DNA of 64,000 nucleotides from Campylobacter sputorum (GCF_002220775.1 NZ_CP019685.1:1612001-1676000), one strand, 5' to 3'. Positions 18,306 through 28,795 are shown, counted from the stretch's first letter. Translations and numbers: made by a program. Notes: generated by a model from the letters alone, not told the origin.

Positions 18306-19094
18306 TTAAGGTCTTTTATCCAAAATTTTACAATTATCTCGTTTAATTTTTTTTACAAATTTAACGCCATTTTCTTCTTGATACTCTTGTTTATAAGGCT
18401 TAATTGGTCTATCTTCGCCTTTTGGTGTTTCATGGTAAAGCATAGAAAAATTAAAAGTATCTTTGCTATCTACAAAACCACTATCTCTATTTTCTTCACC
18501 AACCACATTTCTAAAATCTTTTCCATATATCGTATCTATCTCATACCATTTGGCTCTTTCGTCTCCTTGCAATGGATAAGATTTACGCAAAGGATGATCA
18601 AACCAATCATCTGGCATAATAAGGCGTTTTAAATTTGGGTGGTTTTTAAATAAAACCCCCATCATATCATAAAGTTCTCTCTCTGCCCAATTTGCACTTT
18701 TATAAATATTTGCAACGCTTTTTAGCATCTCATCAGTTTTTACAAATGTTTTAACTCTTACTCTTCTTTTTTTAGAAATACTAAGAAGTTCATAAAACAC
18801 TTCAATACCATTTTTTTGAGCTATAAAATCGATTCCACTCATCTCACACAACATCTCATAGCCAAAATTTTTTAGACTTGTTATAATATCTACATTATCA
18901 ATGCTGTTTATATAAATTACAAGTGTATTAAACTCAACATAAGAATTTATTATATTAAAGTTAGTAAGTGTGTTGATTTCATCTTTGAAAAAAGTTTGCA
19001 AGGGATCTATTTTTTGTGTTTGATTGGCTTTGAAAAATCTATCTTTATAATAATTTTTTTTTGATGTATCTTTTAAATTAGAATATCTTCTCAT
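18306..19094 (-). CDS. nuoC: NADH-quinone oxidoreductase subunit C
   Basis: A 262-residue 30-kDa-type subunit of the peripheral arm. The signature is present as WAERELYDMMGVLFKNHPNLKRLIMPDDW near residues 150-180, followed by HPLRKSYPLQG. The first ~40 residues are basic and the C-terminal ~60 extend beyond the conserved domain, a feature common in Campylobacter. It is not fused to NuoD. It overlaps nuoB by one base. Confidence 0.95.
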   Translation of the reverse strand: MRRYSNLKDTSKKNYYKDRFFKANQTQKIDPLQTFFKDEINTLTNFNIINSYVEFNTLVIYINSIDNVDIITSLKNFGYEMLCEMSGIDFIAQKNGIEVFYELLSISKKRRVRVKTFVKTDEMLKSVANIYKSANWAERELYDMMGVLFKNHPNLKRLIMPDDWFDHPLRKSYPLQGDERAKWYEIDTIYGKDFRNVVGEENRDSGFVDSKDTFNFSMLYHETPKGEDRPIKPYKQEYQEENGVKFVKKIKRDNCKILDKRP

Positions 19095-19603
19095 TAAACA
19101 AGCCTTTTTGGAATTTGAGCTCTTTTTGGAGTCTCTTTTCTAATCTTTTTTTGAAGTATCATAAGAGCAAATTGCAGTGTTTCAGGACGAGGAGCACAAC
19201 CTGGTATATAAATATCAACAGGAATTATCCTATCGCAACCTTGAACGACAGAGTATGTATTAAACATGCCACCAGTATTTGCACAACTTCCCATGCTTAT
19301 AACCCATTTTGGCTCAGGCATCATATCGTAAATTCTTTTTGTAAATTTGGCATGTTTTTTACAAAGTGTTCCTGCTATTATCATAACTTCACTTTGTCTA
19401 ACAGAACCCCTAAAAATAGTTCCAAATCTATCAAAATCATACCTTGAAGCACCAGTTGCCATCATTTCGATAGCACAGCATGCTAAACCATAACTAACAG
19501 CCCAAAGTGAGTTACTTCTTCCCCACTGAATTAGCTTATCAACAGTAGTCAATACTATTGGCAAGCCACCATTTTTTGCGTAATCTACTTGATGGAATGC
19601 CAT
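19094..19603 (-). CDS. nuoB: NADH-quinone oxidoreductase subunit B
   Basis: A 169-residue subunit that binds the terminal [4Fe-4S] cluster N2, which reduces quinone. Cluster ligands are visible in [11 protein letters not shown] (tandem Cys near residue 41), in [10 protein letters not shown] near 106 and in [10 protein letters not shown] near 136. It overlaps nuoA by 19 bp. Length and motifs are typical. Confidence 0.97.
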   Translation of the reverse strand: MAFHQVDYAKNGGLPIVLTTVDKLIQWGRSNSLWAVSYGLACCAIEMMATGASRYDFDRFGTIFRGSVRQSEVMIIAGTLCKKHAKFTKRIYDMMPEPKWVISMGSCANTGGMFNTYSVVQGCDRIIPVDIYIPGCAPRPETLQFALMILQKKIRKETPKRAQIPKRLV

Positions 19604-19974
19604 TTAAACGCTCCTTTACTCCAAGCATACATAAAACCTAAAAAAATAAATAGTAAAAACATAATCATTTCTATAAGTCCAAACATTCCTAAAATTTTAA
19701 AATTTACAGCCCAAGGAAACATAAAAATAATCTCAACATCAAATAGTATAAAAAGAAGACCAAATAAATAAAAATTTATATTTATACGATTTGGTTGTTT
19801 TATGGCCTCAGGTCCAGATTCATAGATGGCCGTTTTTAGCTTTTCATTGCTTGTATTTGAGAATTTTTTACCTACTAAAGAGGATAGATAAATTATAAGT
19901 CCAAATATGAAAAAAGAAAGTATCATCATAAAAAAAGCGCCAAAATACGGATGATCACTTAAAATATGTTGCAT
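19585..19974 (-). CDS. nuoA: NADH-quinone oxidoreductase subunit A
   Basis: A 129-residue three-helix membrane subunit, the first gene of the nuo operon. The conserved loop between helices 1 and 2 is present ([19 protein letters not shown]) along with the [12 protein letters not shown] helix. It is preceded by a ribosome binding site reading GGAG on the minus strand. The 164 bp upstream, before map, are very AT-rich and should carry the operon promoter; I cannot single out one -10 box with confidence. Confidence 0.95.
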   Translation of the reverse strand: MQHILSDHPYFGAFFMMILSFFIFGLIIYLSSLVGKKFSNTSNEKLKTAIYESGPEAIKQPNRININFYLFGLLFILFDVEIIFMFPWAVNFKILGMFGLIEMIMFLLFIFLGFMYAWSKGAFKWHSIK

Positions 19975-20138
19975 TTTTACTCCAAAGATTAATTCTAATA
20001 AAATTTTATATTTTTATCTTAAATATAAGAGTATTTTATTAATATAAAAACTTTACTATGTTTTGAGTTAAAAGTTATTTAAAAAAGAAATCTAAATTTT
20101 GATTTTTGGATAAATATAAACTAGCTTTGAGAAAAGTT

Positions 20139-20897
20139 TTAAATTCTACTTAAAATTTCTACTTTGTTGTTTAAAATAGCTATACAGTGTTCATAATGGC
20201 TAGTTCTAAGTCCGTCTTTACTAGTAACTCTCCAATTATCACTTCCAATGACAGGAGTGCCATCTTTTTGGCATATCATAGGTTCTATACAAAACACCAT
20301 ACCATTTTTTATCTTTGGTCCAGATTTGGGATTATTTCCCTCTAAATAATTTGGAATTTCTGGCTCTTCGTGAGGTCTTTTTCCTATTCCGTGACCACAA
20401 AATCCTTTTAAAGGAACAAAGCCTCTTTTTAGTATAAAATGTTCTATTTTATAGCTTAACTCTTTAAAATGCATTCCTACTTTTATATTATCTATAGCAA
20501 AATAAAGAGCATCTTTAGAGCAGTTTATAAGATCTTCATCTTGTTTTGAAATTTTTCCTATTGGGTATGTTCTAGCACTATCTCCATAATAGCCATTTAT
20601 TTTACTACCTATATCAACACCCAAAATATCGCCTTCCTTTAAAATAGTATTATCTGGAATACCATGAATTACAACTTCATTTAAAGAAAGACAAGCTGCA
20701 TTTGGAAAATCATAAAGTCCTTTAAATGCAGGATAAGCACCTTTTGAAGTTATAAAATCATCTATTAGTTTATCAACCTCAAGCAAGGTCATACCGGATC
20801 GTAAAAACTCTCCGGTATAATCAAGAGCTTGTGCTACAATCTTATTTGCAACCCTAAGCCCTTCTAAATCTTTGGCATTTTTTAAAGAAATTGCCAT
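20139..20897 (-). CDS. map: Type I methionine aminopeptidase
   Basis: A 252-residue enzyme that removes the initiator Met from new proteins. Metal ligands are visible as the Asp pair in DILGVDIGSKINGYYGDSART (near 95-107), His in CGHGIGKRPHEEPEIPNY (near 168), and Glu in FCIEPMI (near 200) plus the last Glu in SHYEHCIAIL. VVIHGIPD contains the substrate His. It overlaps the last base of secY, as in many spc operons, but here the operon ends after map; infA, rpmJ and the alpha operon do not follow. Confidence 0.96.
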   Translation of the reverse strand: MAISLKNAKDLEGLRVANKIVAQALDYTGEFLRSGMTLLEVDKLIDDFITSKGAYPAFKGLYDFPNAACLSLNEVVIHGIPDNTILKEGDILGVDIGSKINGYYGDSARTYPIGKISKQDEDLINCSKDALYFAIDNIKVGMHFKELSYKIEHFILKRGFVPLKGFCGHGIGKRPHEEPEIPNYLEGNNPKSGPKIKNGMVFCIEPMICQKDGTPVIGSDNWRVTSKDGLRTSHYEHCIAILNNKVEILSRI

Positions 20898-22162
20898 TAT
20901 AAACCTACTGCACTTAAAGTTTGATATTTATTCATATATCTTTGCGCTTCTATTTTTCTCATAGTATCAAGTGCAACTTGAACAACGATAAGAACAGAAG
21001 TTCCTCCAAAATAAAATGGCACTCCCATAAATTTAACTAATAACCAAGGAATTGTGGATATAAGACCAAGATAAATAGAACCTGTAAAAGTTAATCTACT
21101 GGCTACTTCATTAAGATATTTTGCGGTACTCTCTCCTGGTCTAACACCTGGTATAAATCCACCTTGCCTTTTTAAATTTTCACTAATATCTTTTGAATTA
21201 AATGTAATCGATGCGTAAAAATATGCAAAAAATATTATAAATAAAAATGTAAGAACATGGAAGAAATATCCGTTTGGACTTAAAAAATCATTTATTGCTT
21301 GCAAATATGGATTTGTGCTTGCTTGAAAAATAGTTCCTGGAAACATCAAAACAGCACTTGCGAAAATAGGGGGTATAACTCCACTTAAATTTATCTTTAT
21401 AGGAATATAATTCATTATTCGTTTATGTTGATTTTGTATTATAACTTTTCTTGAATAGCTTATTGGTATGCGTCTTTCACCAAGTTCTATGTAAAGTATA
21501 AAACCTACTGTAAATATTATTATCACAAGTATAGCAAGAACTACAAGGAAATTAAGTGCTCCATTATTTACAAGATCTATTGTGCCACCAATTGCTGATG
21601 GAATACCACTAACAATACCTGCAAAAATTATTAAACTTATACCATTTCCTATACCACTTTGGGTAATCCTCTCACCTATCCACATTAAAAGCATTGTTCC
21701 ACAAAGCATAGATATTGCTGAAATAGCTATAAATAAATTAAGATTATCTATCATTATAGCACTAGCACCACTTCTACTTGGCATACTATTTAAACCTATA
21801 CTCACTCCAACTGCTTGAACAATAGTTATAAAGATAGTAACATAACGGATAATTTGCATATATTTTTGCATACCGTCGCGTTCTTTTTTCATTTTGCCTA
21901 AATTTGGGAAAGTTGCAGCAAGAAGCTCCATAACAATAGATGCTGTTATGTAGGGCATGATACCAAGAGATATTACACTAAGCCTTTCAGCAGCTTTTCC
22001 GCTAAACATATTAAACATACCAAGAGCGTTATTAGCGTTTGAATCAAAAAATTCTTTGATAACATCAGCATTAACTCCAGGAACTGGCACATAAGCCAGT
22101 ATCCTATAAGCAAACAAAAATGCCAACGTGATCAAGATCCTGTTGGTCAATGTCTTATTCAT
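20897..22162 (-). CDS. secY: Protein translocase channel subunit SecY
   Basis: A 421-residue inner-membrane channel protein of the Sec system with ten membrane helices. Family segments visible include LAYVPVPGVNADVI at the start, LGIMPYITASIVMELLA (helix 2), the SGIGNGISLIIFAGIVSGIP loop, and ISENLKRQGGFIPGVRPGEST (cytoplasmic loop contacting SecA and ribosome). It abuts rplO and overlaps map, the usual late position in the spc operon. Confidence 0.97.
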   Translation of the reverse strand: MNKTLTNRILITLAFLFAYRILAYVPVPGVNADVIKEFFDSNANNALGMFNMFSGKAAERLSVISLGIMPYITASIVMELLAATFPNLGKMKKERDGMQKYMQIIRYVTIFITIVQAVGVSIGLNSMPSRSGASAIMIDNLNLFIAISAISMLCGTMLLMWIGERITQSGIGNGISLIIFAGIVSGIPSAIGGTIDLVNNGALNFLVVLAILVIIIFTVGFILYIELGERRIPISYSRKVIIQNQHKRIMNYIPIKINLSGVIPPIFASAVLMFPGTIFQASTNPYLQAINDFLSPNGYFFHVLTFLFIIFFAYFYASITFNSKDISENLKRQGGFIPGVRPGESTAKYLNEVASRLTFTGSIYLGLISTIPWLLVKFMGVPFYFGGTSVLIVVQVALDTMRKIEAQRYMNKYQTLSAVGL

Positions 22163-22563
22163 TATTTTTGTCCACTAACGCTAATATTGTCGTCTTTTAT
22201 TTTAGTTGCTAAATCTTTAGCAGTTGATCCTATTAGTTTTATTTTAGTAACGCTTTTTGAAAGTTTATGAACACTTTTTATACTCTCAATTGTTATATCT
22301 TTTAGCTCTTTAATGGCTGTTATTTTTTCTACATTAATAACATAAGGTTTTTCAAATTTAGAAACAAATCCAACTTTTGGAAGTCTTCTTTGAAGCGGTT
22401 GTTGACCACCCTCAAAACCTCTTTTTTCATTATAACCTTTTCTAGCTGTTTGACCTTTACCACCTTTTGTAGCTGTTTTTCCCCAGCCACTACCTTGTCC
22501 ACGACCAATTCTTTTAGTTTTATGAGTTGAACCCTGCGCTTTTTGTAAATTTTCTAATCCCAT
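22162..22563 (-). CDS. rplO: 50S ribosomal protein L15
   Basis: A 133-residue protein of the large subunit. The N-terminal Gly/Arg/Lys-rich extension ([21 protein letters not shown]) penetrates the rRNA core, and the C-terminal globular part is typical. It lies 11 bp after rpsE and shares its last base with the secY start region. The rpmD (L30) gene that separates rpsE from rplO in many bacteria is absent, as in other Campylobacterota. Confidence 0.97.
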   Translation of the reverse strand: MGLENLQKAQGSTHKTKRIGRGQGSGWGKTATKGGKGQTARKGYNEKRGFEGGQQPLQRRLPKVGFVSKFEKPYVINVEKITAIKELKDITIESIKSVHKLSKSVTKIKLIGSTAKDLATKIKDDNISVSGQK

Positions 22564-22574
22564 ACGAATTCTCC

Positions 22575-23018
22575 TTAGTTTTTAAGCATACTTAACGCTT
22601 TTATGGTAGCTCTTACAACATTAGCTGAATTATTTGAACCAAGTGATTTTGTAAGGATATCTTTAATACCAGCAAGCTCTATAATAGGACGAGTTGAACC
22701 ACCAGCTATAACACCAGTACCTTCGCTAGCAGGTTTTAGTAAAATTTTACTAGCATTGTATTTAACTTCTATATCGTGAGCTATAGTTGTACCTTTGATA
22801 TTTACTTTTATAATATTTTTAAAAGCATCATCAACAGCTTTTCTTATAGCATCTGGAACTTCTTTTGCTTTACCAAATCCAAAACCAACAAGACCATTCT
22901 TGTTTCCTACAACAACAAGAGCTGTAAATCTAAATCTTCTACCGCCTTTAACAACCTTTGTAACACGACCAATATCAACTATTACTTCGCTAAATTCTTC
23001 TTTATTATATTTTTCCAT
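22575..23018 (-). CDS. rpsE: 30S ribosomal protein S5
   Basis: A 147-residue small-subunit protein affecting decoding accuracy. It has the double-stranded-RNA-binding-like N-domain ([20 protein letters not shown]), the loop [20 protein letters not shown] and a C-terminal [18 protein letters not shown] region. It is spaced 11 bp from rplR and from rplO. Confidence 0.97.
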   Translation of the reverse strand: MEKYNKEEFSEVIVDIGRVTKVVKGGRRFRFTALVVVGNKNGLVGFGFGKAKEVPDAIRKAVDDAFKNIIKVNIKGTTIAHDIEVKYNASKILLKPASEGTGVIAGGSTRPIIELAGIKDILTKSLGSNNSANVVRATIKALSMLKN

Positions 23019-23029
23019 CTTTAACCTCT

Positions 23030-23389
23030 TTATAGTTCTATGCCGTTTTCTCTAAGGCTATCGCCAAAAGCCGCTACAACACCGTGATACAAATAACCAT
23101 TTCTATCAAAAACAACCTTGTTTATATTTGATTTTTTTAGCTCATTAGCAAATTCTTTAGCAAGTGTTTTTGCACCTTCTATATTTGCTTTTATACCAAG
23201 TTTTTTACCACTACAACTAGCGACAGTTACAGCCTTAACATCGTCTATAGCTTGAACATAAACTGTTCTATTTGATTTAAAAATAGAAACTCTTGGGCAT
23301 TCGTTTGTTCCTGAAATTTTAGATCTAATACTTTTTTTTCTCTTAGCTCTTAAGCTTATTTTTCTTTTTAATACATTTGCTTCCATCAC
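23030..23389 (-). CDS. rplR: 50S ribosomal protein L18
   Basis: A 119-residue protein that binds 5S rRNA. Typical segments are the Arg/Lys-rich N-terminus ([18 protein letters not shown]), [19 protein letters not shown] and the C-terminal [23 protein letters not shown]. An alternative start one codon in is possible because the protein begins Met-Met. It sits 6 bp downstream of rplF. Confidence 0.97.
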   Translation of the reverse strand: MMEANVLKRKISLRAKRKKSIRSKISGTNECPRVSIFKSNRTVYVQAIDDVKAVTVASCSGKKLGIKANIEGAKTLAKEFANELKKSNINKVVFDRNGYLYHGVVAAFGDSLRENGIEL

Positions 23390-23395
23390 AAACCC

Positions 23396-23932
23396 CTACT
23401 TCTTAGCTGTTTTGCCGGCTTTTCTAATAATACGCTCTTGAGCATATTTAACTCCCTTGCCTTTGTATGGCTCAGGAGGTCTAAATCCTCTAACCTGTGC
23501 TGCTACCTGACCAACAACTTGTTTATCAACACCTTTAATAGTGATAATATTTTTATCAACACTAGCTTCAATACCTTCTGGCAATTGATAGTTCACTACA
23601 TGTGAAAAACCTAAATTTAGCTCTAAAACTTTACCTTTAACGGCAGCTTTATAACCAACACCATTTATCTCTAGTTTTTTTTCAAAACCGTTTGTAAGTC
23701 CAATTATAACATTATTTGCAAGAGCTCTATAAGTTCCCCAATATGCTCTATCTTGTCTTTCATCGCTTTTTGAAGCAAAAACTAATTTTCCATCTTCAAC
23801 TTTAATACAAACATGACCTCTTGTGTCAAGTTCTTTTGTAGTATTACCTTTTTTAAATACTACTACACTATCTTTTACACTAACATCAATTCCACTTGGA
23901 ATTGAGATAGGTTGCTTACCTATACGAGACAT
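23396..23932 (-). CDS. rplF: 50S ribosomal protein L6
   Basis: A 178-residue protein near the factor-binding site. It begins [17 protein letters not shown] and ends with the conserved [24 protein letters not shown]. It is separated from rpsH by 103 bp, an unusually wide gap for this operon that contains a perfect palindrome and possibly an internal promoter, so rplF and later genes may be expressed partly independently. Confidence 0.97.
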   Translation of the reverse strand: MSRIGKQPISIPSGIDVSVKDSVVVFKKGNTTKELDTRGHVCIKVEDGKLVFASKSDERQDRAYWGTYRALANNVIIGLTNGFEKKLEINGVGYKAAVKGKVLELNLGFSHVVNYQLPEGIEASVDKNIITIKGVDKQVVGQVAAQVRGFRPPEPYKGKGVKYAQERIIRKAGKTAKK

Positions 23933-24010
23933 TTTTTTCCTTTTTACTTGTCTAGGGTATGTCTACTTTTACGAATGGATACCACAATACCATAAAAAAG
24001 CAGAATTTAA

Positions 24011-24028
24011 AACTGGGATATCCCAGTT
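24011..24028 (-). terminator. Perfect 18-bp palindrome between rpsH and rplF (attenuator-like)
   Basis: The sequence AACTGGGATATCCCAGTT is a perfect palindrome, able to fold as a 7-8 bp hairpin with a very short loop. On the coding (minus) strand it is followed directly by TTTTAAATT, like a weak intrinsic terminator. It lies 8 bp after the rpsH stop in the only long gap of the operon. It could cause partial termination, stabilise a processed mRNA end, or be a protein-binding site. Confidence 0.5.
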
Positions 24029-24035
24029 CAACTTC

Positions 24036-24431
24036 TTACCAAACAGTGCACAAAACTTCACCACCAACACCAGCTGAATGTGCTTTTTTATTACTTAAAA
24101 CACCTTTACTAGTACTGATGATGCTAATTCCATAACCATTTTTAAATCTTTTTATATCATCCCTGCCTTTATAAATTCTTCTGCCTGGTTTTGAAACCCT
24201 TTTTATTTCATTTATAGCAGGTTTGCCATTTTCATCATATCTTAAAACTACATTGATAAATTTCTTTTTATCTTCTTCAACTATATTGTAGTTTTCAACA
24301 TATTTCTCTTCTACCAAGATTGTTAAAACTGCTTCTACAACATTTGAATGAAGTAATTTTGCAGTGTCAAGCTTTCTCATATATGCGTTTCTAATGCGAG
24401 TTAGTCCGTCTGAAATTAAATCATTTAACAT
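24036..24431 (-). CDS. rpsH: 30S ribosomal protein S8
   Basis: A 131-residue primary 16S rRNA-binding protein, which in many bacteria also represses the spc operon. It starts [20 protein letters not shown] and ends with the conserved [33 protein letters not shown]. It is 10 bp downstream of rpsN. Confidence 0.97.
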   Translation of the reverse strand: MLNDLISDGLTRIRNAYMRKLDTAKLLHSNVVEAVLTILVEEKYVENYNIVEEDKKKFINVVLRYDENGKPAINEIKRVSKPGRRIYKGRDDIKRFKNGYGISIISTSKGVLSNKKAHSAGVGGEVLCTVW

Positions 24432-24440
24432 TTTTTCTCC

Positions 24441-24626
24441 TTACCAACTTGCTTTTTTTAGACCAGGGATTAATCCCTCATTTGCCATTTTTCTCAAGCA
24501 AACTCTACAAATTCCAAAATCTTTATAAACAGAATGTGGTCTACCGCAAATTTTACATCTTGTATAACCACGAACCTTAAATTTAGGTTTGCGTGCTGCT
24601 TTTGCTATCATAGATTTTTTAGCCAT
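24441..24626 (-). CDS. rpsN: 30S ribosomal protein S14, zinc-binding type
   Basis: A 61-residue short-form S14 with four zinc-ligand Cys residues in the pattern CKICGRP and CRVCLRK. ATG at 24626 is chosen because the family begins [10 protein letters not shown]; an in-frame extension to 24689 would run into the end of rplE and adds unrelated residues. The gene starts one base after the rplE stop. Confidence 0.97.
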   Translation of the reverse strand: MAKKSMIAKAARKPKFKVRGYTRCKICGRPHSVYKDFGICRVCLRKMANEGLIPGLKKASW

Positions 24627-24627
24627 A

Positions 24628-25173
24628 TTATTTTCCTTTTGCAAAAGGCAAACCAAAAAGCTCAAGCATTTTGAAAGCCTCTTTATCATTTTTAGCTGTT
24701 GTAACTAAAGCGATGTTCATACCGTGAGTTTTTAAAATTTTATCATACTCAACTTCTGGAAACATTAATTGCTCATTTAAACCAAAGTTATAGTTTCCTC
24801 TTCCATCAAAACCATTTTTAGGAAGACCGCGAAAATCTTTTACTCTTGGAAGAGCAATGCTTATTAGTTTATCTAAAAATGCATACATTCTATCTTTTCT
24901 AAGAGTAACTTTGATACCTACTGGAAAACCTTCTCTTACTTTAAAACCAGCAACTGATTTCTTAGCATTTGTTACAACTGATTTTTGTCCAGCTATTAAA
25001 GATATAGTATCTGCCATATTTTGAAGCACTTTTTGATCTTTACTGCTATCGCCAACACCAACACTTATAACAATTTTTTCAAGAGATGGTATTAGCATAG
25101 GATTTTTTATATCAAATTCTTTTGCTAATTCATTTTTTATAGATGAGTTATATTTTTCTCTTAATCTTGCCAT
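24628..25173 (-). CDS. rplE: 50S ribosomal protein L5
   Basis: A 181-residue 5S rRNA-binding protein. Conserved parts are [45 protein letters not shown], and [26 protein letters not shown]. It lies 5 bp after rplX. Confidence 0.97.
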   Translation of the reverse strand: MARLREKYNSSIKNELAKEFDIKNPMLIPSLEKIVISVGVGDSSKDQKVLQNMADTISLIAGQKSVVTNAKKSVAGFKVREGFPVGIKVTLRKDRMYAFLDKLISIALPRVKDFRGLPKNGFDGRGNYNFGLNEQLMFPEVEYDKILKTHGMNIALVTTAKNDKEAFKMLELFGLPFAKGK

Positions 25174-25178
25174 AACTA

Positions 25179-25409
25179 TTATCCTTCAACTTTCGCTACA
25201 TTTGAAATATCCATAGGCATTTCTTTATTTATAAAACCACCATTTTGGAATTTTTCACTTGGCTTAACAGCCTTTTTAGCTACTTTGCAGCCCTCAACTA
25301 TAACTTGATTTTTTTTAGGAAGAACAGATAAAACTTTACCAGTTTTTCCTTTGTCATCACCAGCTATAATTTTAACTTCATCACCTTTTTTAATTTTAAA
25401 TTTAGTCAT
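25179..25409 (-). CDS. rplX: 50S ribosomal protein L24
   Basis: A 76-residue assembly-initiator protein with a KOW motif ([25 protein letters not shown]). It is on the short side for the family, as is usual in Campylobacterota. It shares one base with the end of rplN, so the two are translationally coupled. Confidence 0.96.
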   Translation of the reverse strand: MTKFKIKKGDEVKIIAGDDKGKTGKVLSVLPKKNQVIVEGCKVAKKAVKPSEKFQNGGFINKEMPMDISNVAKVEG

Positions 25410-25777
25410 TATAGAACCTCCGGAGCTAGTGAAACTATTTTCATAAATCCACCATATCTTACTTCTCTACCAATAGGACCAAAAATACGAGTTCCAACAG
25501 GCTCTTTTTTAGCATCCAATATAACAGCAGCATTTTCATCAAATCTAATAAGAGAACCATTATCTCTTTGAATCTCTTTTTTAGTTCTAACAATAACCGC
25601 TTTTACAACCTGACCTCTTTTTACTTTACCATTTGGAAGAGCTTTTTTTACTGAACAAACTATGATATCGCCTATAGTTGCATATCGTCTTTTTGAACCG
25701 CCTAAAACTTTGATACACATAAGCTCTTTTGCACCACTATTATCTGCAACTGCAAGTCTTGTAAAACTTTGAATCAT
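25409..25777 (-). CDS. rplN: 50S ribosomal protein L14
   Basis: A 122-residue protein at the subunit interface. It begins [28 protein letters not shown] and ends [25 protein letters not shown], both hallmark segments. It overlaps rpsQ and rplX by one base each. Confidence 0.98.
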   Translation of the reverse strand: MIQSFTRLAVADNSGAKELMCIKVLGGSKRRYATIGDIIVCSVKKALPNGKVKRGQVVKAVIVRTKKEIQRDNGSLIRFDENAAVILDAKKEPVGTRIFGPIGREVRYGGFMKIVSLAPEVL

Positions 25778-26028
25778 TATTCTACTCCTTTTGCAACTAC
25801 AGATTTAAGTCTAAATGATTTTGTTTTACTAAGTGGTCTACACTCTATAGCAACAACTGTATCACCAGCTTTTGTCTCATTTTTTTCATCATGAATTAGA
25901 TATTTTTTAAATTTCTTAACAATTTTTCTATATCTAGGATGCATAACGCGTCTTTCAACAAGAACGCTAGCTGTTTTATCTCCAGATTTTTGAACTACAA
26001 CGCCTTGAATTTCTCTTTTTAATGCCAT
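25777..26028 (-). CDS. rpsQ: 30S ribosomal protein S17
   Basis: An 83-residue OB-fold 16S rRNA-binding protein. The signature runs [25 protein letters not shown], then [20 protein letters not shown]. It lies 10 bp after rpmC. Confidence 0.97.
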   Translation of the reverse strand: MALKREIQGVVVQKSGDKTASVLVERRVMHPRYRKIVKKFKKYLIHDEKNETKAGDTVVAIECRPLSKTKSFRLKSVVAKGVE

Positions 26029-26038
26029 CTTTTTCCCC

Positions 26039-26224
26039 CTATTTAATCGCGTTGATTGCAGTATTGATTCTAGCGATATCTTTTTTCAAAAGACTAATCT
26101 CTTTAGGGTTATTTAACTGCATAGTTTTTAACTTTTGTCTTAAAACAAAAAGCAACTTTTTCTTTTCTACCAACATAGTGTTAAGTTCGCTAACACTTTT
26201 ATCTTTTAACTCAGTATAATTCAT
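26039..26224 (-). CDS. rpmC: 50S ribosomal protein L29
   Basis: A 61-residue helical protein near the peptide exit tunnel. ATG at 26224 is chosen over the in-frame GTG at 26230 because AGGGA lies about 8 bases before the ATG and only 2-3 before the GTG, and because Campylobacter L29 is usually 61 residues. The conserved [22 protein letters not shown] stretch forms the C-terminal helix. Its start lies inside the 3' end of rplP. Confidence 0.95.
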   Translation of the reverse strand: MNYTELKDKSVSELNTMLVEKKKLLFVLRQKLKTMQLNNPKEISLLKKDIARINTAINAIK

Positions 26225-26636
26225 TTTCACTTTCCCTGTTTACGAACTTAGTTTTAAAAGGCAATTTACTTTTAGAAAGTGCTAACGCTTCTCTTGCAGT
26301 AGCCTCATCAACACCTGCCATCTCAAATATGATTCTACCAGGTTTAATGTTCATTACCCACTCTTCAACTCCGCCTTTACCTTTACCCATACGAGTTTCT
26401 AAAGGTTTTTTAGTTATTGGTTTATCAGGAAATACTCTTATCCAGATTTTTGCTTGTCTTTTAACAAAACGAGTCATAGCAATACGCGCAGCTTCAATTT
26501 GTCTTGAGTTGATTCTACCAGCCTCAACAGCTTTTAGGGCAAAATCTCCAGTTGCAAGCTGAGTTCCACGAGTAGCATAACCACGATTGCGACCTTTCAT
26601 CATTTTACGAAATTTTGTTCTTTTTGGCATCAACAT
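26211..26636 (-). CDS. rplP: 50S ribosomal protein L16
   Basis: A 141-residue protein contacting the peptidyl-transferase centre and A-site tRNA. It begins [19 protein letters not shown] and contains [21 protein letters not shown], the conserved loop next to the tRNA. It lies 2 bp after rpsC and overlaps the start of rpmC by about 14 bp. Confidence 0.97.
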   Translation of the reverse strand: MLMPKRTKFRKMMKGRNRGYATRGTQLATGDFALKAVEAGRINSRQIEAARIAMTRFVKRQAKIWIRVFPDKPITKKPLETRMGKGKGGVEEWVMNIKPGRIIFEMAGVDEATAREALALSKSKLPFKTKFVNRESENELY

Positions 26637-26638
26637 GA

Positions 26639-27337
26639 CTATTTACTCCTTCTAGATCTGCGTGTTTTCTTTGGAGCAGATTCTTCTCTTTTTTCAGCTT
26701 GAATGCCTTTTTGAAGAACTTCACCTTTAAATATCCACACTTTTATACCTATATTTCCATAAGTTGTATGAGCTTCAGCAAATCCATAATCTATCCTAGC
26801 TCTTAGAGTATGAAGTGGAACACGCCCTTCTAAATACCACTCAGTTCTTGCCATTTCAGCACCACCTAAACGACCAGCAACTGAAATTTTTATACCTTTT
26901 GCACCTGATTTTTGTGCATTTTGTATAACTTTTTTCATAGCCCTTCTAAAAGCAACACGGCGTTCTAATTGCATAGCAACATTTTCTGCAGCAAGTTGAG
27001 CTGAAGCACCAGCCTTATGTTCTTCTTTTATATTTATATTTACATCTTTATTTATAAGTTGTTTTACTTTTTCTCCAAGTTTAACAACATCGCTTCCTTT
27101 TTTACCTATTATAATTCCAGGTTTTGCTGCAACTATAGTAACACGAAGCTTTTTAGCTGTTCTTTCTATTAGAATTTGACTTATACCAGCATAATAAAGC
27201 TCTTTTTTTAGGAATTTTCTTATTTGATAATCTTCTGAAATATTCTCAGGTAAAGATGCTTTTGATGGAAACCATCTTGATTCCCAGTTTCTGTTAATTC
27301 CTAATCTTAGTCCTATTGGATTAACTTTTTGTCCCAT
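26639..27337 (-). CDS. rpsC: 30S ribosomal protein S3
   Basis: A 232-residue protein lining the mRNA entry channel. It begins [22 protein letters not shown]. The KH-domain GxxG loop is visible as [16 protein letters not shown], and the C-terminal domain contains [23 protein letters not shown]. The basic tail ([12 protein letters not shown]) is slightly extended. One base separates it from rplV. Confidence 0.97.
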   Translation of the reverse strand: MGQKVNPIGLRLGINRNWESRWFPSKASLPENISEDYQIRKFLKKELYYAGISQILIERTAKKLRVTIVAAKPGIIIGKKGSDVVKLGEKVKQLINKDVNINIKEEHKAGASAQLAAENVAMQLERRVAFRRAMKKVIQNAQKSGAKGIKISVAGRLGGAEMARTEWYLEGRVPLHTLRARIDYGFAEAHTTYGNIGIKVWIFKGEVLQKGIQAEKREESAPKKTRRSRRSK

Positions 27338-27338
27338 C

Positions 27339-27671
27339 TTAGTCTTCCTTCTTTTCAGCTTTTGCTACTTCTACCATAATATGAGAAGTTGGTTTTCTAA
27401 TGCGACTCGCACTTCCTCTTGCTCTTGGTCTAAATCTTTTAAGAACAGGACCAGCATCCACACGACAACTCTTAACTATAACTTCTTCTGGCTCAAACCC
27501 GCCATTTGCAACAGCTGATGATATAGCGTTTGCTATGTATTTAGCACCACGATTTGGTGTAAATTCTAAAGTAGCTAGTGCAAACTCAGCATTCATACCT
27601 TGAATTTGCTTTGCTATAAGTCTAGCCTTAGTTGGAGAAAGTCTAATAAATTTAATAGTTGATTTACTCAT
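27339..27671 (-). CDS. rplV: 50S ribosomal protein L22
   Basis: A 110-residue protein whose beta-hairpin lines the exit tunnel. It has [19 protein letters not shown] at the start and the tunnel hairpin [19 protein letters not shown]. It is spaced 8 bp from rpsS. Confidence 0.97.
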   Translation of the reverse strand: MSKSTIKFIRLSPTKARLIAKQIQGMNAEFALATLEFTPNRGAKYIANAISSAVANGGFEPEEVIVKSCRVDAGPVLKRFRPRARGSASRIRKPTSHIMVEVAKAEKKED

Positions 27672-27679
27672 ATTTCCTC

Positions 27680-27961
27680 CTACTTGCCTATTTTCTTTTG
27701 AACAGAGCCTTTATGGCCTTTAAATGTTCTAGTTGGAGCAAACTCACCTAATTTATAACCTATGTGATTTTCTGTTACATACACAGGAATAAAACTTTTA
27801 CCATTATGGACATTAAATGTAAGTCCGATCATGTCAGGCACAATCGTACTGCGTCTTGACCAAGTTTTTATAGGTTTGTTGTCATTTGCTTTTTTTGCAG
27901 CTACAACTTTTTTCATTACATGATCATCTACGAAAGGACCTTTTTTAAGTGATCGTGCCAT
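27680..27961 (-). CDS. rpsS: 30S ribosomal protein S19
   Basis: A 93-residue head protein of the small subunit. It starts [19 protein letters not shown] and carries [19 protein letters not shown] and [12 protein letters not shown]-like segments (here [16 protein letters not shown]). It is separated from rplB by one base. Confidence 0.97.
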   Translation of the reverse strand: MARSLKKGPFVDDHVMKKVVAAKKANDNKPIKTWSRRSTIVPDMIGLTFNVHNGKSFIPVYVTENHIGYKLGEFAPTRTFKGHKGSVQKKIGK

Positions 27962-27962
27962 C

Positions 27963-28793
27963 TTATTTTCCTTTCTTTCTTGAAATTATAAGCTTATCAC
28001 TTGCTTTTTTGCGTCTTGTTTTATAACCTTTAGTTGGTTGACCCCAAGGCGTAACAGGATTTCTACCAGAATTTTTCTTACCTTCACCACCACCATGTGG
28101 GTGATCTACTGGGTTCATAGCTGAACCTCTAGTTTGAGGACGAATTCCCCTATGACGATTTCTGCCTGCTTTACCTATAGATATATTTGACCAATCTTCA
28201 TTACCAACAACACCTACGGTTGCCATACATTCGGCTAAAACTTGTCTCATTTCACCACTTGGTAATCTAAGAACTACATATTTATCTTCTTTACCCATAA
28301 GTTGTGCATAACCACCAGCACTTCTTGCCATTTGAGCACCTTTTCCTGGTTTTAACTCTATATTGTGGATAATTGTACCAATTGGAATGCTTTTTAATTT
28401 CATAGCATTTCCTGGTTTTATATCTAATCCAGATTCAGCAGAAGCAACTACATCTCCAACATTTAATCCATTTGGTTTAATAATATATCTTTTTTCGCCA
28501 TCTTTATAGCTAATAAGCGCTATTCTACAATTTCTATTTGGATCATATTCAATAGCTTCAACTACGCCTTCTATACCAAATTTACGACGCTTAAAGTCTA
28601 TTATACGATAAAGCTTTTTAGCACCTGCTTCTTTATGGCGAGATGTTATTCTACCATTATGATTTCTACCAGCTGTTGCAGGTATTTTAACAAGCAAAGA
28701 TCTAACACTAGGTTTAGCTGTTATATCATCATTTTTAAGTCCTGTCATAAATCTACGACTTGGAGTATAAGGTTTATATGTTTTTATAGCCAT
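27963..28793 (-). CDS. rplB: 50S ribosomal protein L2
   Basis: A 276-residue core protein required for subunit association and peptidyl transfer. The conserved His region near the C-terminus is present ([18 protein letters not shown]), as is the earlier [18 protein letters not shown]. It is 2 bp downstream of rplW. Confidence 0.98.
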   Translation of the reverse strand: MAIKTYKPYTPSRRFMTGLKNDDITAKPSVRSLLVKIPATAGRNHNGRITSRHKEAGAKKLYRIIDFKRRKFGIEGVVEAIEYDPNRNCRIALISYKDGEKRYIIKPNGLNVGDVVASAESGLDIKPGNAMKLKSIPIGTIIHNIELKPGKGAQMARSAGGYAQLMGKEDKYVVLRLPSGEMRQVLAECMATVGVVGNEDWSNISIGKAGRNRHRGIRPQTRGSAMNPVDHPHGGGEGKKNSGRNPVTPWGQPTKGYKTRRKKASDKLIISRKKGK

Positions 28794-28795
28794 AA

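Noticed and set aside
24441-24689. Longer N-terminal version of S14
   Set aside because: The extra 21 residues come from the end of rplE read in another frame; the family start MAKKSM has its own ribosome binding site at 24626.
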